A stretch of DNA of 64,000 nucleotides from Rosa chinensis (Eukaryota; Streptophyta; Magnoliopsida; Rosales; Rosaceae), in contig NC_037094.1 in assembly GCF_002994745.2 (NCBI RefSeq), forward strand, positions 43,289,139 to 43,353,138, read 5' to 3'. Both the position numbers and the translations under genes were made by a program. Of this stretch, positions 1-10,389 are shown piece by piece. Numbering within the stretch: position 1 is the first letter of the stretch; each line of letters begins with the position of its first letter. Below the pieces are notes generated by a model, which did no database searches, was not told the origin of the DNA, and saw only the letters and a list, made by a program, of their open reading frames with translations.

Positions 1-32
1 AACTGGCTATAGTATACAGAATATACTATAAA

Positions 33-398
33 TTGATGAGCACCACGGTAGAACCTAAAACCAGGATATCAAATATCCCAGGTCTTACTACTGGTTTCCT
101 CACCAGCCAGAAGAACCATTCACAGCAGATTCACAAGGTTACTTGGAATGAAGTAACTTTTCCTATTGAAGGGAAATTATCTGGTCCGAAAAAACCAGCA
201 GAAAATGCCAAAGCGGCAATTTATGAAAGTAGAAAGACTGGAGATATCAGTCTAAAATTTGACGATCACAGAAAAAGTGACGTCTGTTTTGAAAATGTCA
301 GGATAAACAACAATCTTCTCAGAAGAAGCTACAGCACTAAAGAAGCTAGTGTTAGTGGTACCAAATACTCTGAAGAACTATCAGAGTCCATCACTTAA
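33..398 (+). pseudogene. Caulimovirid polyprotein fragment upstream of capsid
   Basis: This 121-codon open stretch is in the same frame as the capsid-like region that follows and is separated from it by an in-frame TAA at 396-398. I do not recognise a domain. It is polar and lacks the hydrophobic core expected of a movement protein, so it is probably the linker between movement protein and capsid in the viral polyprotein. The frame is already open at the window edge, so the ATG at 33 is probably internal. The assignment rests on position and frame rather than on a motif. Confidence 0.55.
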
Positions 399-434
399 GA
401 AGAATTAGAAGCTGATCTGAACAGACCAGTCAAT

Positions 435-1277
435 ATGCTTAGAGCACAAAAGCTCTATGATCTCTATGATGAAGCAGAGTCCTGCGAAAATCCTGAACGA
501 TTAGAAAAACTAATCGAAGAAATGAAAAATTTCAATCCAGGAAAGGAGAGAAAACTCCTACCTTATCAAGATATTGAAATGGAAGAAGGAGAAAGCTCCA
601 ATAACAAAACAGTCAACACAAGGGAAAAAGGAAAAGTGAAACTTCCTTTTCAGAAAGCCCCTACGGGCAAAAATGGAGAAAGAAATTCTCAAAGATTTGT
701 CCCAGAGGACAATATACCCAGAATACCAATTTCTACTCATGGTATCTGGCTAAATCTAGACAAAGCTCTAGACAAGAGAAAAACTCTTGACCAATGGGTT
801 GATAGCCTGATGATGGCTTCTGCTCTAACCCTTGAAAAATTTGAAGCACCAAATCTTCACGTGTACTATGAAACTACTCTCACCGGAGTAGCAAAAAAGT
901 ATTATTTCTCTTTCAAAGAGACTGCCAGAGGGAAAGACTGGCTTGAAGAAATTAAAAATTCAAAATCTCCTTATGATTTTGCAGTATCCCTGTACGATCA
1001 GTTCTGTGGAAATCTCTCAAATCTAAGTGAGAAGGATAAAGAAACGGCCAAATCAAATATCTATGCTCTCAAAATTTGTGACATGAGATATTTTGAAGAA
1101 TACTTGAATGAATTTCAAGAATATTACTGTACAATTGGTGATCTAGAGCATACTAATCTGGTCAACCTGTTGCACAGGAAACTCCCTGAACCATGGAGAA
1201 CAGCTGTGCGAGAAAGCATAGCAGAAAAACCAATTGAAAGATTTTCAGTTGGAGGAATTGCCGACAGAATCCGATAA
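435..1277 (+). pseudogene. Caulimovirid capsid-like region
   Basis: This 280-residue frame begins with an acidic, coiled-coil-like segment rich in Glu, Lys and Leu (residues 1-60). A basic linker follows, then a predicted helical domain (about residues 95-280). In that domain the 'W...L' patterns, the ETTLTGVAKKYYFSF region and the RKLPEPW motif resemble the capsid/gag-like core of caulimovirids and Ty3-type gags. The capsid would package pregenomic RNA or DNA. It ends at an in-frame TAA (1275-1277), but the same frame carries the zinc knuckle about 320 bases further on, so the stop interrupts what was one polyprotein. The ATG at 435 is internal to the original frame. Confidence 0.75.
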
Positions 1278-2058
1278 TTACTAAAAGAGCAATGCAAAGC
1301 CAATCTTAGAGCTAAGATGGCTAAGAAACAACTCAAAGGAGTTGAAAATTTCTGTTACGGAATACTGGATATGCCAACCAACTAGGGATGTCATGAATCC
1401 AAATTCCACAGAAAAAGAAAAGAAAAATATTACTTGAAAAAATTCAAAAGGAGTAATAAGAAAAAAGATTGGAAATTCAAGAAGAGTTCCAATTACAAGA
1501 AACAACAGGATGAAGATCCTAAAAAGAAATTCTTCAAGAAAAAGAAGAATCACCGAGTCAATCCTTAGAATACTCAACCAGGCAAGAAAGCTTGCAGATG
1601 CTGGTTATGTAAAGCTGAAGGGCATTATGCCAATGAATGCCCGGAAAAGGGTAAAAGATCTACTAAAGCTCTATTTGAAGAATATGAGCCTATAGTAGAA
1701 ACAGCAAACATGAAGGGCTATGAAATAGCCTATTCTGATGATGACAGATCAGTTTACTCTGCTTGGTCCGAAGAAGAAGAATCATCTGATTCTGAAATAC
1801 ATTCTGAAGTATAGTACTTGGAATCTAGACAGATGAATGTTCTACATGTCAAAAACTGGGAAGAAAGTAAGAAGGAAGCAATAACGTCTTCTTATCGGGT
1901 GAACCTTGGTACATTCATTTGTGACTACTGCTTATGTCATGAAAAGAATGGATTTCCATGGATTTCCTATGTTCTGTGAAAAGTCAAAAAAGACTTATCA
2001 CAAGGAATGATTCATAACTGAAGCAAGAAGAAAAACCAAGAATGGCCTTGTCAGCCAA
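1278..2058 (+). pseudogene. Caulimovirid zinc-knuckle region, broken
   Basis: A clear CX2CX4HX4C zinc knuckle (CWLCKAEGHYANEC) is read at about 1599-1640 in the capsid frame, preceded by a very Lys/Arg-rich stretch. This is the usual RNA-binding tail of a caulimovirid capsid. Acidic, Ser-rich sequence follows, as in capsid C-termini of the family. Stops interrupt the frame before and after the knuckle, including one near 1382 and one near 1813. The protease downstream lies in a different frame, so at least one indel lies between about 1815 and 2059. Confidence 0.75.
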
Positions 2059-3222
2059 TTGGTAGAACAAGAATATGAAGAATATTTCTCTGAGAAAAAA
2101 GAGAAAGAATTAGAAACTATGTTCCAAGAAGTTATGGAACCCTCTTCCTCAAAAATAAAGGAAGAAACAATCAAGGAAGAAAAACTCGATATAACTTTAG
2201 AACTGGTTGAACCACCAGAAATTGTTCCAGAAGAATGTAAACCATTCATACCTCAGGAACAAGCTCAAAAAAATGAGCTACAACAATCGAAATTCGTTTC
2301 TACTAGTAGATACAACAATTACATAGAGATTGGACTCAAATTCCCTGATCATAAAAAATATCATCTACATGCATTTGTAGATAATGGATCAGGATTTACT
2401 GTTGCAAAGAGATTTGCAATTCCAGAAGAACTCTGGAAAGAAGATAACAAAAGAACAGCTACTGGAGTTACATTTGATGGGAGCCATCTGACAATGAATA
2501 AAGTAGCAAAAAATGTTCGCATCACCATTGGTGGAGGAACATTTATCATCCATAATGTTTGGCAATCTAAAGGCCAAGGATTAGATTTCTTGTTGGGAAA
2601 TGATTTTATTCTCCAACAGAGATTCATCCAAGATGAAGGAGCGATAGGCTTCATGAAAGGAGAACGGGTGTTCTGGGCGGATAGGCTTACTCAAGCCAAA
2701 AGTGTAGTAGGACCAAACTTTACTACACAATATCAGAGATCGCAACAGAATAGTGGTGATCTTACCCCCTGCAAACCCAAATTTGAAACCATCCTCCAAA
2801 TCAAACAACAACAAGAACTACTTGTTGAAGAATCATCTTCTGAAGATGAAGAAGAAGAAGAAACAACTAGTGCAGATGAAGAAGCTAGTTTCATCCATGA
2901 GCATAACCTCAAGCACTTTCAGAATAAGCTTGAGTCTCAAAAAATTCTCACTCTTGACAAAATCAAGAAACTAGTCGAGCAGAACATCGATATAGACCCT
3001 CAGAAGTTTTGGGAAAAAGACCCAGTGGTCTGTGAATTAAGATTACATGATATGAATACCATCTGTCATGTCAAAGATATTCCTCAATACAAAGAGAAAG
3101 ACCAAAAAGAATTCAGAAAAGATATTGAAGATCTCCTGAACAAGAGATTAATTCAACCTTCCACTAACCCTCATCATGCTCCAGCATTCTACGTGAGAAA
3201 CCATGCAGAAAACCTTAGATGA
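2059..3222 (+). pseudogene. Caulimovirid aspartic protease region and RT N-terminus
   Basis: The 387-codon frame starts with an acidic linker, then a retropepsin-like domain (about residues 85-215). The active-site motif reads D-N-G-S (near 2378), where the family normally has D-T/S-G; the catalytic Asp remains but the neighbouring residue is changed. A Glu-rich linker follows (residues about 250-280). The C-terminus enters the RT fingers region (pattern LLNKRLIQPSTNPHHAPAFYV). It ends at an in-frame TGA (3220-3222), and the RT palm continues in the same frame after it. In a live virus this domain would cleave the polyprotein; here the change and the stop argue against function. Confidence 0.8.
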
Positions 3223-4485
3223 AAAGCTAGAATGGTAATTGACTATAGAGATGTCAACAAGAAAACTATCAAAGACGGTTATCAAATTGCTCAAGTAAGA
3301 GTACTGATCAACCAGCTCAGAGGAGCTAAGGTCTTTTCAAAATTCGATTCAAAGTCGGGTTTTTGGCAAGTCAAGATGCATCTTGAGAGTATTCCTCTCA
3401 CTGCATTTGGAACACCACAAGGCCATTACGAATGGTTAGTAATGCCTTTTGGTCTAAAGCAAGCTCCCTCAATCTTCCAAAGAAAGATGGACAACATCTT
3501 CAAACATGTTGCGGAGTTCTGTGTCGTCTATATTGATGACATCCTTGTCTTCTCCAAAAACAGAGAAGAACACATGAAACACCTCCATGAGGTTGTAAAG
3601 CTGATAGTTCAGCATGGAATCATCCTAGGTGAAAAGAAGATCTTCTTTATCCTCGATGAAGTTGATTTCCTAGGAATAAACATCAAGAATGGAGTAATAA
3701 AACTCCAGCCTCACATCCTTGAGAAGATCTGGAAGTTCCCAGATAGAATTCCTGATGCCAAGTGTCTAGAGAGATTCTTAGGAGTCATAAACTATGGGAG
3801 AGATTTCATTTCCAAAATCTCAGGACTAACAGCAATGTTATCTCCTAAGACAAGTTCCAAGAGAAAATGGAACTTCACTGCAGATGATGAGAAAATTGTG
3901 AAGCAGATAAAAAATCTCTGCAAAAATCTCCCTCCTCTACAATAACTAGAGGAAAATGATGAAATTATCCTCTAGACAGATGCCAGCGATAATTACTGGT
4001 CCGGTGCTGTTCTGGCAAAAACGCTTGGAACTAACATTGAAAAGATCTGCAAATTTTGTAGCGGCAAGTTTAGCCCTGCAGAACTGAATTATCCCACAGG
4101 GGAAAAAGAAATTTTAGCTGTCAAGAAAACAATTTTAAATTCTCCAGCTTTCCCTGGAAAACCCTTTACTGTCCGCACCGATTGTGCTAGAGTTAAGAAT
4201 TTCAAAAATTTTAAACTTGATAAAGCTGCTGATAGAGGAAGATTAGCCAACTGGCAATTGTTTCTTAACCAATATGATTATATTGTTGAATTAATTGCAA
4301 GAAACAAGAACTATCTTCCAGACGCCCTAACTAGGGAAATGGCGATGTTCAGCCTAAAAGATGACGACGAAGGTCGTAATCCCAGAAGCAGAAGTCCTGG
4401 GAAAGAACATGAACTTGCTGAGGATCCAAAAGAAAAAATCCTCAAAAGATTCCTGCTAGGTCCAAAAAGGACTAGCTTCAACTGA
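3223..4485 (+). pseudogene. Caulimovirid reverse transcriptase and RNase H
   Basis: After the TGA at 3220-3222 the same frame gives the RT palm: VIDYRDVN, then the LKQAPSIFQRKMD region, then the catalytic YIDD box at 3529-3540. A stop at 3943-3945 and another just before the TDAS motif (near 3974) break the join to RNase H. The RNase H region (about 3975-4350) retains the first catalytic Asp, the tether-like SGKFSPAELNYPTGEKE segment and the terminal DALTRE motif typical of caulimovirids. The enzyme would copy pregenomic RNA into DNA. Motif order and spacing are well kept in spite of the stops. Confidence 0.9.
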
Positions 4486-4504
4486 TCAATCCCAGGGTAA
4501 AGGA

Positions 4505-5640
4505 TTGACTAGCCCGTCTCAAACGGCAGACGGTAAAGGCTCATCAAGACCGTTGACGGCTGTTGCTTTGCCAAAAAGCAAACATACTCCAACCGGAGTT
4601 ATGAATGTTTCTAATTACGAATTAAGAACTTTTGCTGATCCTGTGTTCAGAACTGGCAGGAGGCTAGCTTACCACCAGAAGGAAATCCTGGATAATCTCT
4701 TATTTGCCTTTTAGGAAAGAAACAGTGGTATCATGTTCCCAGCTTTGTTTGCCTTAGCTGAAGAACACTATGAAAATGCTAGACCACAGCATGGAGAAAA
4801 TCCAATACAGCAGAGTGCTGGTAGAAGTGAAAAAATTCACTATCTTGAAGATCTAGAAAGTGTTCGAATTCCTATCATAGCTTTAAACGAATCAGATTGG
4901 TTCGAATTCCATAATCTGATAGGAAGGCATAATTCTAAGACCTGTATTCCTCCAAATCTCTTCATTATTGCTGGACCTTATGTTGGAAGATACCTGGTCA
5001 ATGTTCAGAGTGAACATCCTCAAGAACACAAGCTTTGGCTTGTTGAAAATGGTTTTGTCCATAATCTATGGACTAAAACAAATGATGATCTCAAGGGATT
5101 GCCCCTATCATTCTCACCACAGTCAAAAATATCAGAAAAAATGACTGTATGCTGAGACTGAAGTTCAGATCTACTCCACCAGAATGGATACACAAGACCA
5201 ATGGTGAAGTTGAGTACATCTCTCCATATCAGTATGTGAGATTCATTCAAAGAAGATATCTTCAGCCTGCCTGTGTTGCTTACAATGGCCAGCCAAATTC
5301 AAGCATTCCATGGATGAAGGCCATGTCACTGGAATATATCAAAAAGATCATCTCTGAAGATACTAAGAATACTTTCCTGGCAGCAGGAGAGAAAACAATT
5401 ATCACTGCTTACGATCATCCTGACGTAGTCAGCAGTGACCTTTTCCTATCTCTCACAAGAAAGGAGATAGACTCGACACTAGCATGCTTACAGTGGGTTG
5501 AAAAGATTGAAACAGACAACCACTACAAGATGTATGTTGATACAGATGTCGAAGACAATGCAAAAACTGCTCGTATGGCCCAGGTAGATAAGGACTCGTT
5601 TGTCCTTTGTCACAATTCAGAAACAGACGAGAACATGTGA
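4505..5640 (+). pseudogene. Caulimovirid second ORF, function unknown, frameshifted
   Basis: Two consecutive open stretches in one frame (4505-4714 and 4733-5155, separated by a stop) and a third in another frame (5149-5640) look like one protein of about 370 residues broken by a stop and an indel near 5140. The sequence has no motif I can name. It sits between RNase H and the promoter, the place of ORF2 in florendoviruses, whose role is unknown. I considered the translation transactivator of other caulimovirids but saw nothing to support it. Confidence 0.6.
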
Positions 5641-5852
5641 AGCAGCAGGTGTAGAAAGCACCGAAAGTACTTTTGGATCTTTCCTAAAAGCTACTTTTGC
5701 TTTTCAGAAAAGAAAGGTGAAAAACATTTCACCTAGAGGAATCTGCTTTTCCCCGTTCGACCTCCACCAACAGGAGCACTCAGGAAAGCAGGAAATCATG
5801 GAGTCGTTCTGTACATTTTGTTGTTTTGAATTCTAGTTTGAGTTCCGCTCCC

Positions 5853-5860
5853 TATATAAG
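5853..5860 (+). promoter_or_regulatory. TATA box of the endogenous caulimovirid
   Basis: TATATAAG lies in the non-coding region after the second ORF and about 255 bases before an AATAAA signal. That spacing fits the terminally redundant pregenomic RNA of caulimovirids, in which the same region serves as promoter and, on the second pass, as poly(A) site. Confidence 0.6.
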
Positions 5861-6107
5861 GAGCTTTAGCTTCTTTAGGAAGGTATTAGAAAATTTCCGT
5901 ATCGGTTTTAGATTCGTAAAAAGAGAGCAACCGAAATACAATTCTCTCAAGAAGTATAGTAGCAGTGTGCTCTTTCCTTCCTGTCTAAGTGTGAAGTGTG
6001 CTTTCCTTACAAAGTAAGTACTGTAATCATTCTCATGGATAGCTAAACAGCTTTCTAGCTGTTTACCTGAGAATGAGGCTCTGAACTTTACTCTGTAATT
6101 ATGTTTG

Positions 6108-6113
6108 AATAAA
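6108..6113 (+). terminator. Poly(A) signal of the endogenous caulimovirid
   Basis: AATAAA is found 255 bases after the TATA box, in an A/T-rich stretch with no ORF. In the family this signal ends the pregenomic RNA. It is assigned from position only. Confidence 0.5.
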
Positions 6114-7984
6114 TAATTTCAGATTCCTCATCCACCTTATCAATTATGTTTTACATTTTAGTTTAAGGTTTCAAATGTTTATATATGTTTCTGCCTCTAG
6201 TCCTGTATTAGTTTTTAGTCTTGAACTTTCTGTTTCTTTGAAAAATTGAGTCGGCTTAAGATAGAAACAAGCAGCAGTGATTCCGCTTGTTAAAGTAACC
6301 GCTAGGCAGGAAGCCGTTAGGTGAAAAACTTGGGCATGTTGAAGGCTAGTTTTGTTTTTTTCGAAGAGTTTGAACAGTTTTTCTAAGAAAAGGCAAAGGT
6401 TAAACCCAAAAGTCAGCATAGGAAATATTAGGCATTAAGTTAGAAAAGACTACCCTCATAGGTCTTTTCTTCAAAGATTTGTGTAAACAGGCATGATACA
6501 AACTTGTTGGTGCAAGTGGGCACAATATATGTGATTTCTGGGTAAACAGGAATTAACCCTTAAATTTAACTTTTGCTAAATTCTCTAAATATAGAATGAA
6601 AGAAAATTTAACTAAAACTTAAATTTAACTTGGGATTTAGGTATTCTGCTAGAGCATAACTCAATATCTGACTAGCTATATTTCACTTTTAGCTATGAAT
6701 ATAATTATCACATTGGCTTTCAAAAAAAAAAAAAATAAGTATCACATTGGAGATGCTCCATTTCTGCTTATGAATTTGTGATTAATATCAATTCCAATAA
6801 GAGAAATAACTAAGGATTTTACATTCCGACCAGCGTCGATTTATCATATCACATCATCCCAAACTCAGTGCCCATCTTTTCGTTTGCTATTCCAATCAAA
6901 ACCCGTTTCAGAGAGAGTTGAGTAGACAAGGTAGCCTTCGAAAAACCCTACCATTGATCGTTGAACATTATTGTCGTGTTCGAATAGTTTTGACTTTTAG
7001 GATTGTTTTCATTTGCTATGGATTTATCTTCAATATGTTTTGAGGGATTTTATTGTGTTTGGAGCTCTGTTTGGTTAGCCGCTAAGTGAAGGAATAGGAA
7101 AAATGAAATCTTGGTTATAGGTTTTGATGTAATTCCGATGATATGTAGTAGATATGAATGGAAAAGAAATTTATTTGAAGTTTTTGTGTTTTGGTTTGTA
7201 TATTCCATGGTCTTCCAATTTTGTCCAGCCAATTCGGATTTGAGTTTTGAATCTCAAAACTCTTGCTTCCTTCTCAGACCCTCATCGCCATTATTGAAGA
7301 TCCACCTCCCAGGTCCACTTCCCTCTAACTCATATATAGATGTGATACAAATACCGTATTTGAAACAATTTATTTGACACAGGCTAAAATTCTACACTAC
7401 ATTGTTGTCTAAAGCTGTAGTATTGTATCACAAGTATGTTTTTATTAAAATTATGCATTAAGTTTCTTTTTTAAAACATTTGGATCAATCAATTGACACA
7501 AAATGAAAATTTCGTTATCAGATTTTATGAATTCATTGATTTTTGTTTTTACTGTTTCTTCTTTCTTTATTTGTTTTTAGGCACTAAAAATCTAATTTGT
7601 TGTTTTTATGTAGTTCAGACTAAAAAGTTGCACATAGTCAAGAACTTGCAAGACCAGTTTTTTAAACTTCTAAACCCAGAAGTTTCAGACTTAAAGCACT
7701 TTGCTCTAAGGTGAAATTCAAGTTAGTGAAATTTGCTCATTGTTGGAGTATGGATTTCTGTGGTTTGGTAATGAGAACGTGTTTTGATTGACGAAAGAGT
7801 AGCATTTGTTGAGTCTGTTAAAAATGTTGCTTTGGTGTATGACTTTGGACTGCTGAACAAACCCACTAATATCACAACGGCTACAAGTATGACATAATCT
7901 GTACGGCAACATATAAAGTGTCAATAAAACACATGGTCAAGAAGTAGTGAATGAGAGCTACAGAATGTTTAGTTCGAGTAATAT
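6114..7984. other. Gene-free stretch; possible viral leader, then unassigned DNA
   Basis: 6114-6480 may be caulimovirid leader sequence, since short inverted pieces are visible near 6290-6330. 6540-6765 is A/T-rich with a weak suggestion of a MITE (ends resembling GAGCAT). From 6770 to 7985 there are only short open frames with no recognisable domain. A direct repeat of about 30 bases (aaatgttgctttggtgtatg...) occurs near 7825 and again near 8090. Confidence 0.4.
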
Positions 7985-7999
7985 GATCTTAGGGCTGTT

Positions 8000-8894
8000 T
8001 ACTTTGATACCCCCAGCAGCTGACAGAACTGCAAAAGAAAGCATAGTTAATTTGTTATTAACCAAATAGACAATTGGTAGAATATGTAAATGTTGCTTTG
8101 GTGTATGAATTTGGACTGCCATGACAAATAGAATGCTGGGGACCCCAATCGGCACTGAATCCTCCGCTTCCTCACCTTCAGCGGGGTCATTTTGCCGCCG
8201 TTTCTTCTGCAGAGGACCCTGAGTGGTGCCCACGGTAGTGGATCTCGGTGGCTCCTACAGCTCTAAGCCCGCAATGGCAACAGGCTCCGTCGTCGGCACT
8301 GCCATCTCCCTCTGGGCCCCACGCCATTGGGAGGGCACTCTCTCCTTAGTCTTCTCTAGAGCAGCATTGGCCCTACTCCCGCCAGCAGGCCCACGCTCTG
8401 CGCAAGGGTCGGGCTACACAACAGTCTAACCGACAGCGACGAGATGGGAATGATGAGGCATCGACATCATCACCTCAACCTCTGAGTGGCTCAGTGCCTG
8501 AGTTTGCGGATCAAAGGCGGTCTGCTTCGCTTTCAGACCACCTGCGTACATGCCCTCAAGGAAGTTCCACAGTTCCGCGCGGTTCATGGCTTTGTCAAAG
8601 GAATCGCGGCTGGCCTTGTTACCTGGAACAGGATCTGAACAAATAAGCAAACAAAGCAAGTTAGCGTATGTAGGACAGGTTAGCGAAGGCACGGGTTAGC
8701 GGGAGACACTTACTAGGGGCACGAGTCAATTTCAAGTAGACCAACAGCTCACCGGTTCCCTATCGGTGAGCAAACGAAGGTCAAGAAGATTGCGGTTCCT
8801 CCAGCAACCTGTAATCCGAGCTTTGCGACAGCGCTCCTCCCGCGTCAATGTGAACCGTAATCCTGCTGCACAAAGAAGAAAATAGAGGCGATGT

Positions 8895-8955
<61 letters not shown>

Positions 8956-9867
8956 GAACCGCACAAATTTCTCAACGGAGACCAGCAACAACCTCGGATA
9001 AGTTGGAACTCTGACTTAATCCTAAACGTCGACACTTGCTTGTTCACCCCCGCATTGAACTCCCAGCCCTTGGTCGCAACACAGAAAGTCGACCGCCAGG
9101 GGGACATGGAGTCCTTCAAATTCTCAATCAACTTAAGCGCCCCCTAACGGCAGGTCAGATTCACTTGTCTGCTACAATCCTGACGCTTCACGTATACAAG
9201 CTTGTAAAAATGAAGAACCTCCACCACGGTAGGCCTTTCACACCCAGACAACTACCAGAGGGAGTTCAGCGCAATCAGCAACCTCCACATGTTAGGGCAA
9301 ATTTGCCTGAAGGCGGGATCAAACTCGCATAGCAGAATCTGAAGGTTGGGTAGTAGCGGAAATGTTACACCTTGGAGGAACACGACCTCGTGCACAGCGG
9401 CATAACCCGCCGGCAGAAATGACGCCTTCTTGTCTTTCTTTGGTGAAAGCAGCTTTACCACGCCAAGGAGGCGGAACACCCTCTTTAGCTTGGTGACCGC
9501 GGACGGAGGCATCGATCCTCCCGCCTGGTCAACTAGAGTACCGTCGCGAAGAACCCAAGTCGATTCTATATCCTCTTCAACGGCGTCATCCCAAAGCGTG
9601 GAACCACTCGCAGCGCTGTGGCTAGCCAACCTATCCTCACGTTGCTCGCGGGCGGCGTTATCTTCTCTCACCTTCGATGTTTCTAGGCACCTAGCAAGAG
9701 CCATGGCTACTTCCGACGGAATAGTTTGAAGCGGTTCGATGTCTAGCGGTTCCGGCAGTGAGGTTCCTGTAGGGGCAGACAGACGCAACGAATCAATAAA
9801 AATCCTATCCGCAACGTTGATCGACATTTCAGACCCGGAATCCTCACTGCTCGAAATCTCTATGATG
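8000..9867 (-). pseudogene. Gag-like TE protein with 'putative gypsy-type transposon' domain
   Basis: The minus-strand frame from about 9867 has an acidic Ser/Asp start, then Ala/Arg-rich sequence, then a region ending FPLLPNLQILLCEFDPAFRQ and PNMWRLLIALNSLW (near 9270-9380). This fits the FPL-H-P...Q-PN-WR signature of the Pfam family known as Transposase_28 or putative gypsy-type transposon. The same frame runs on through two in-frame TAGs (near 9252 and 9150) into a W-x(9)-KGWEF segment, also typical of the family. Another piece (8692-8430) lies in a different frame, so an intron or an indel separates them. A likely 3' splice site (TTTTAG) precedes the first exon at 9868. It is a decayed TE gene with no intact frame. 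Confidence 0.7.
8897..8951. repeat. Poly(A) run followed by (AT)n
   Basis: About 28 A residues are followed by about 13 AT units, inside the minus-strand TE gene. It probably lies in an intron or arose after decay. It produces a spurious poly-Phe/Ile-Tyr frame on the minus strand. Confidence 0.95.
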
Positions 9868-10389
9868 CTAAAACACCCTAAAACCCAAGTCAGTTAGTTC
9901 CAAAATGATCTAAACTAGCCCCATGTCAGATTTCATCCAAGAACACCAAGAACAGTTACCCAGAAACCAACCAAAGCAAGAAAACAACATATATACACCC
10001 AAAACCCATATTCGACCATCTAGCAAATCCATAACCACCAACCTTCTACCAAAAACGCCTAACCAAACCCGCAAGCACTTCTAGACCCTCAGAACATGCT
10101 ATCACTGTGGCAAGAACACACTAGAAACCCAGAAATATCAAGGGGCACACAAACGCAAAAAAAAAAAAATATAGGCCAAATCACCAACCTGAAGAACGTA
10201 AAGTATGCACATTGGCAGATGCTCGTTCTTGCCTCTGAGATAGTCTCTCTGATAGGAGCATTTTAATGCGATGTTTTAATAGTTATTTCCTCATATTTTA
10301 CTTAGTTATTTCCTTAAATAAATAAATAAATTTTAATTTAATTTTTATTTTCTTGGTACATTGGAATAAATGACAAGGAAATGAGCTGA
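9868..10389. other. Non-coding stretch upstream of the minus-strand TE gene
   Basis: 9868-10200 reads on the minus strand as T/G-rich, intron- or leader-like sequence ending in TTTTAG. 10255-10390 is A/T-rich with an (AATA)n tract near 10315. No ORF or LTR end was recognised. Confidence 0.4.

Larger units (their letters stand above)
1..6113 (+). mobile_element. Endogenous caulimovirid (pararetrovirus) copy, decayed, left end outside window
   Basis: The domain order seen on the plus strand is capsid-like region, CCHC zinc knuckle, aspartic protease, reverse transcriptase, RNase H, then a separate second ORF, then a TATA box and poly(A) signal. This is the order in Caulimoviridae. There is no integrase and no LTR, which separates it from Ty3/gypsy elements. 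A second ORF of unknown function between RNase H and the promoter is a feature I associate with the endogenous genus Florendovirus, so that genus is the best guess. Frames are broken by in-frame stops (396-398, 1275-1277, 3220-3222, 3943-3945 and others) and by frame changes, so it is a non-functional fossil. No movement-protein domain was recognised; it may lie left of position 1. The right boundary is uncertain (6113 to about 6480). Confidence 0.9.

Noticed and set aside
4505..5640. Translation transactivator of the caulimovirid
   Set aside because: Position could suggest it, but no motif of that protein family was visible; left as unknown ORF2.
6540..6765. Possible MITE with GAGCAT-like ends
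   Set aside because: The inverted ends match over too few bases, and no TSD was seen.
8781..9131. Minus-strand frame with Ile-Tyr and poly-Phe run
   Set aside because: The run is the poly(A)/(AT)n tract. The other part is a section of the decayed gag-like gene and is covered there.
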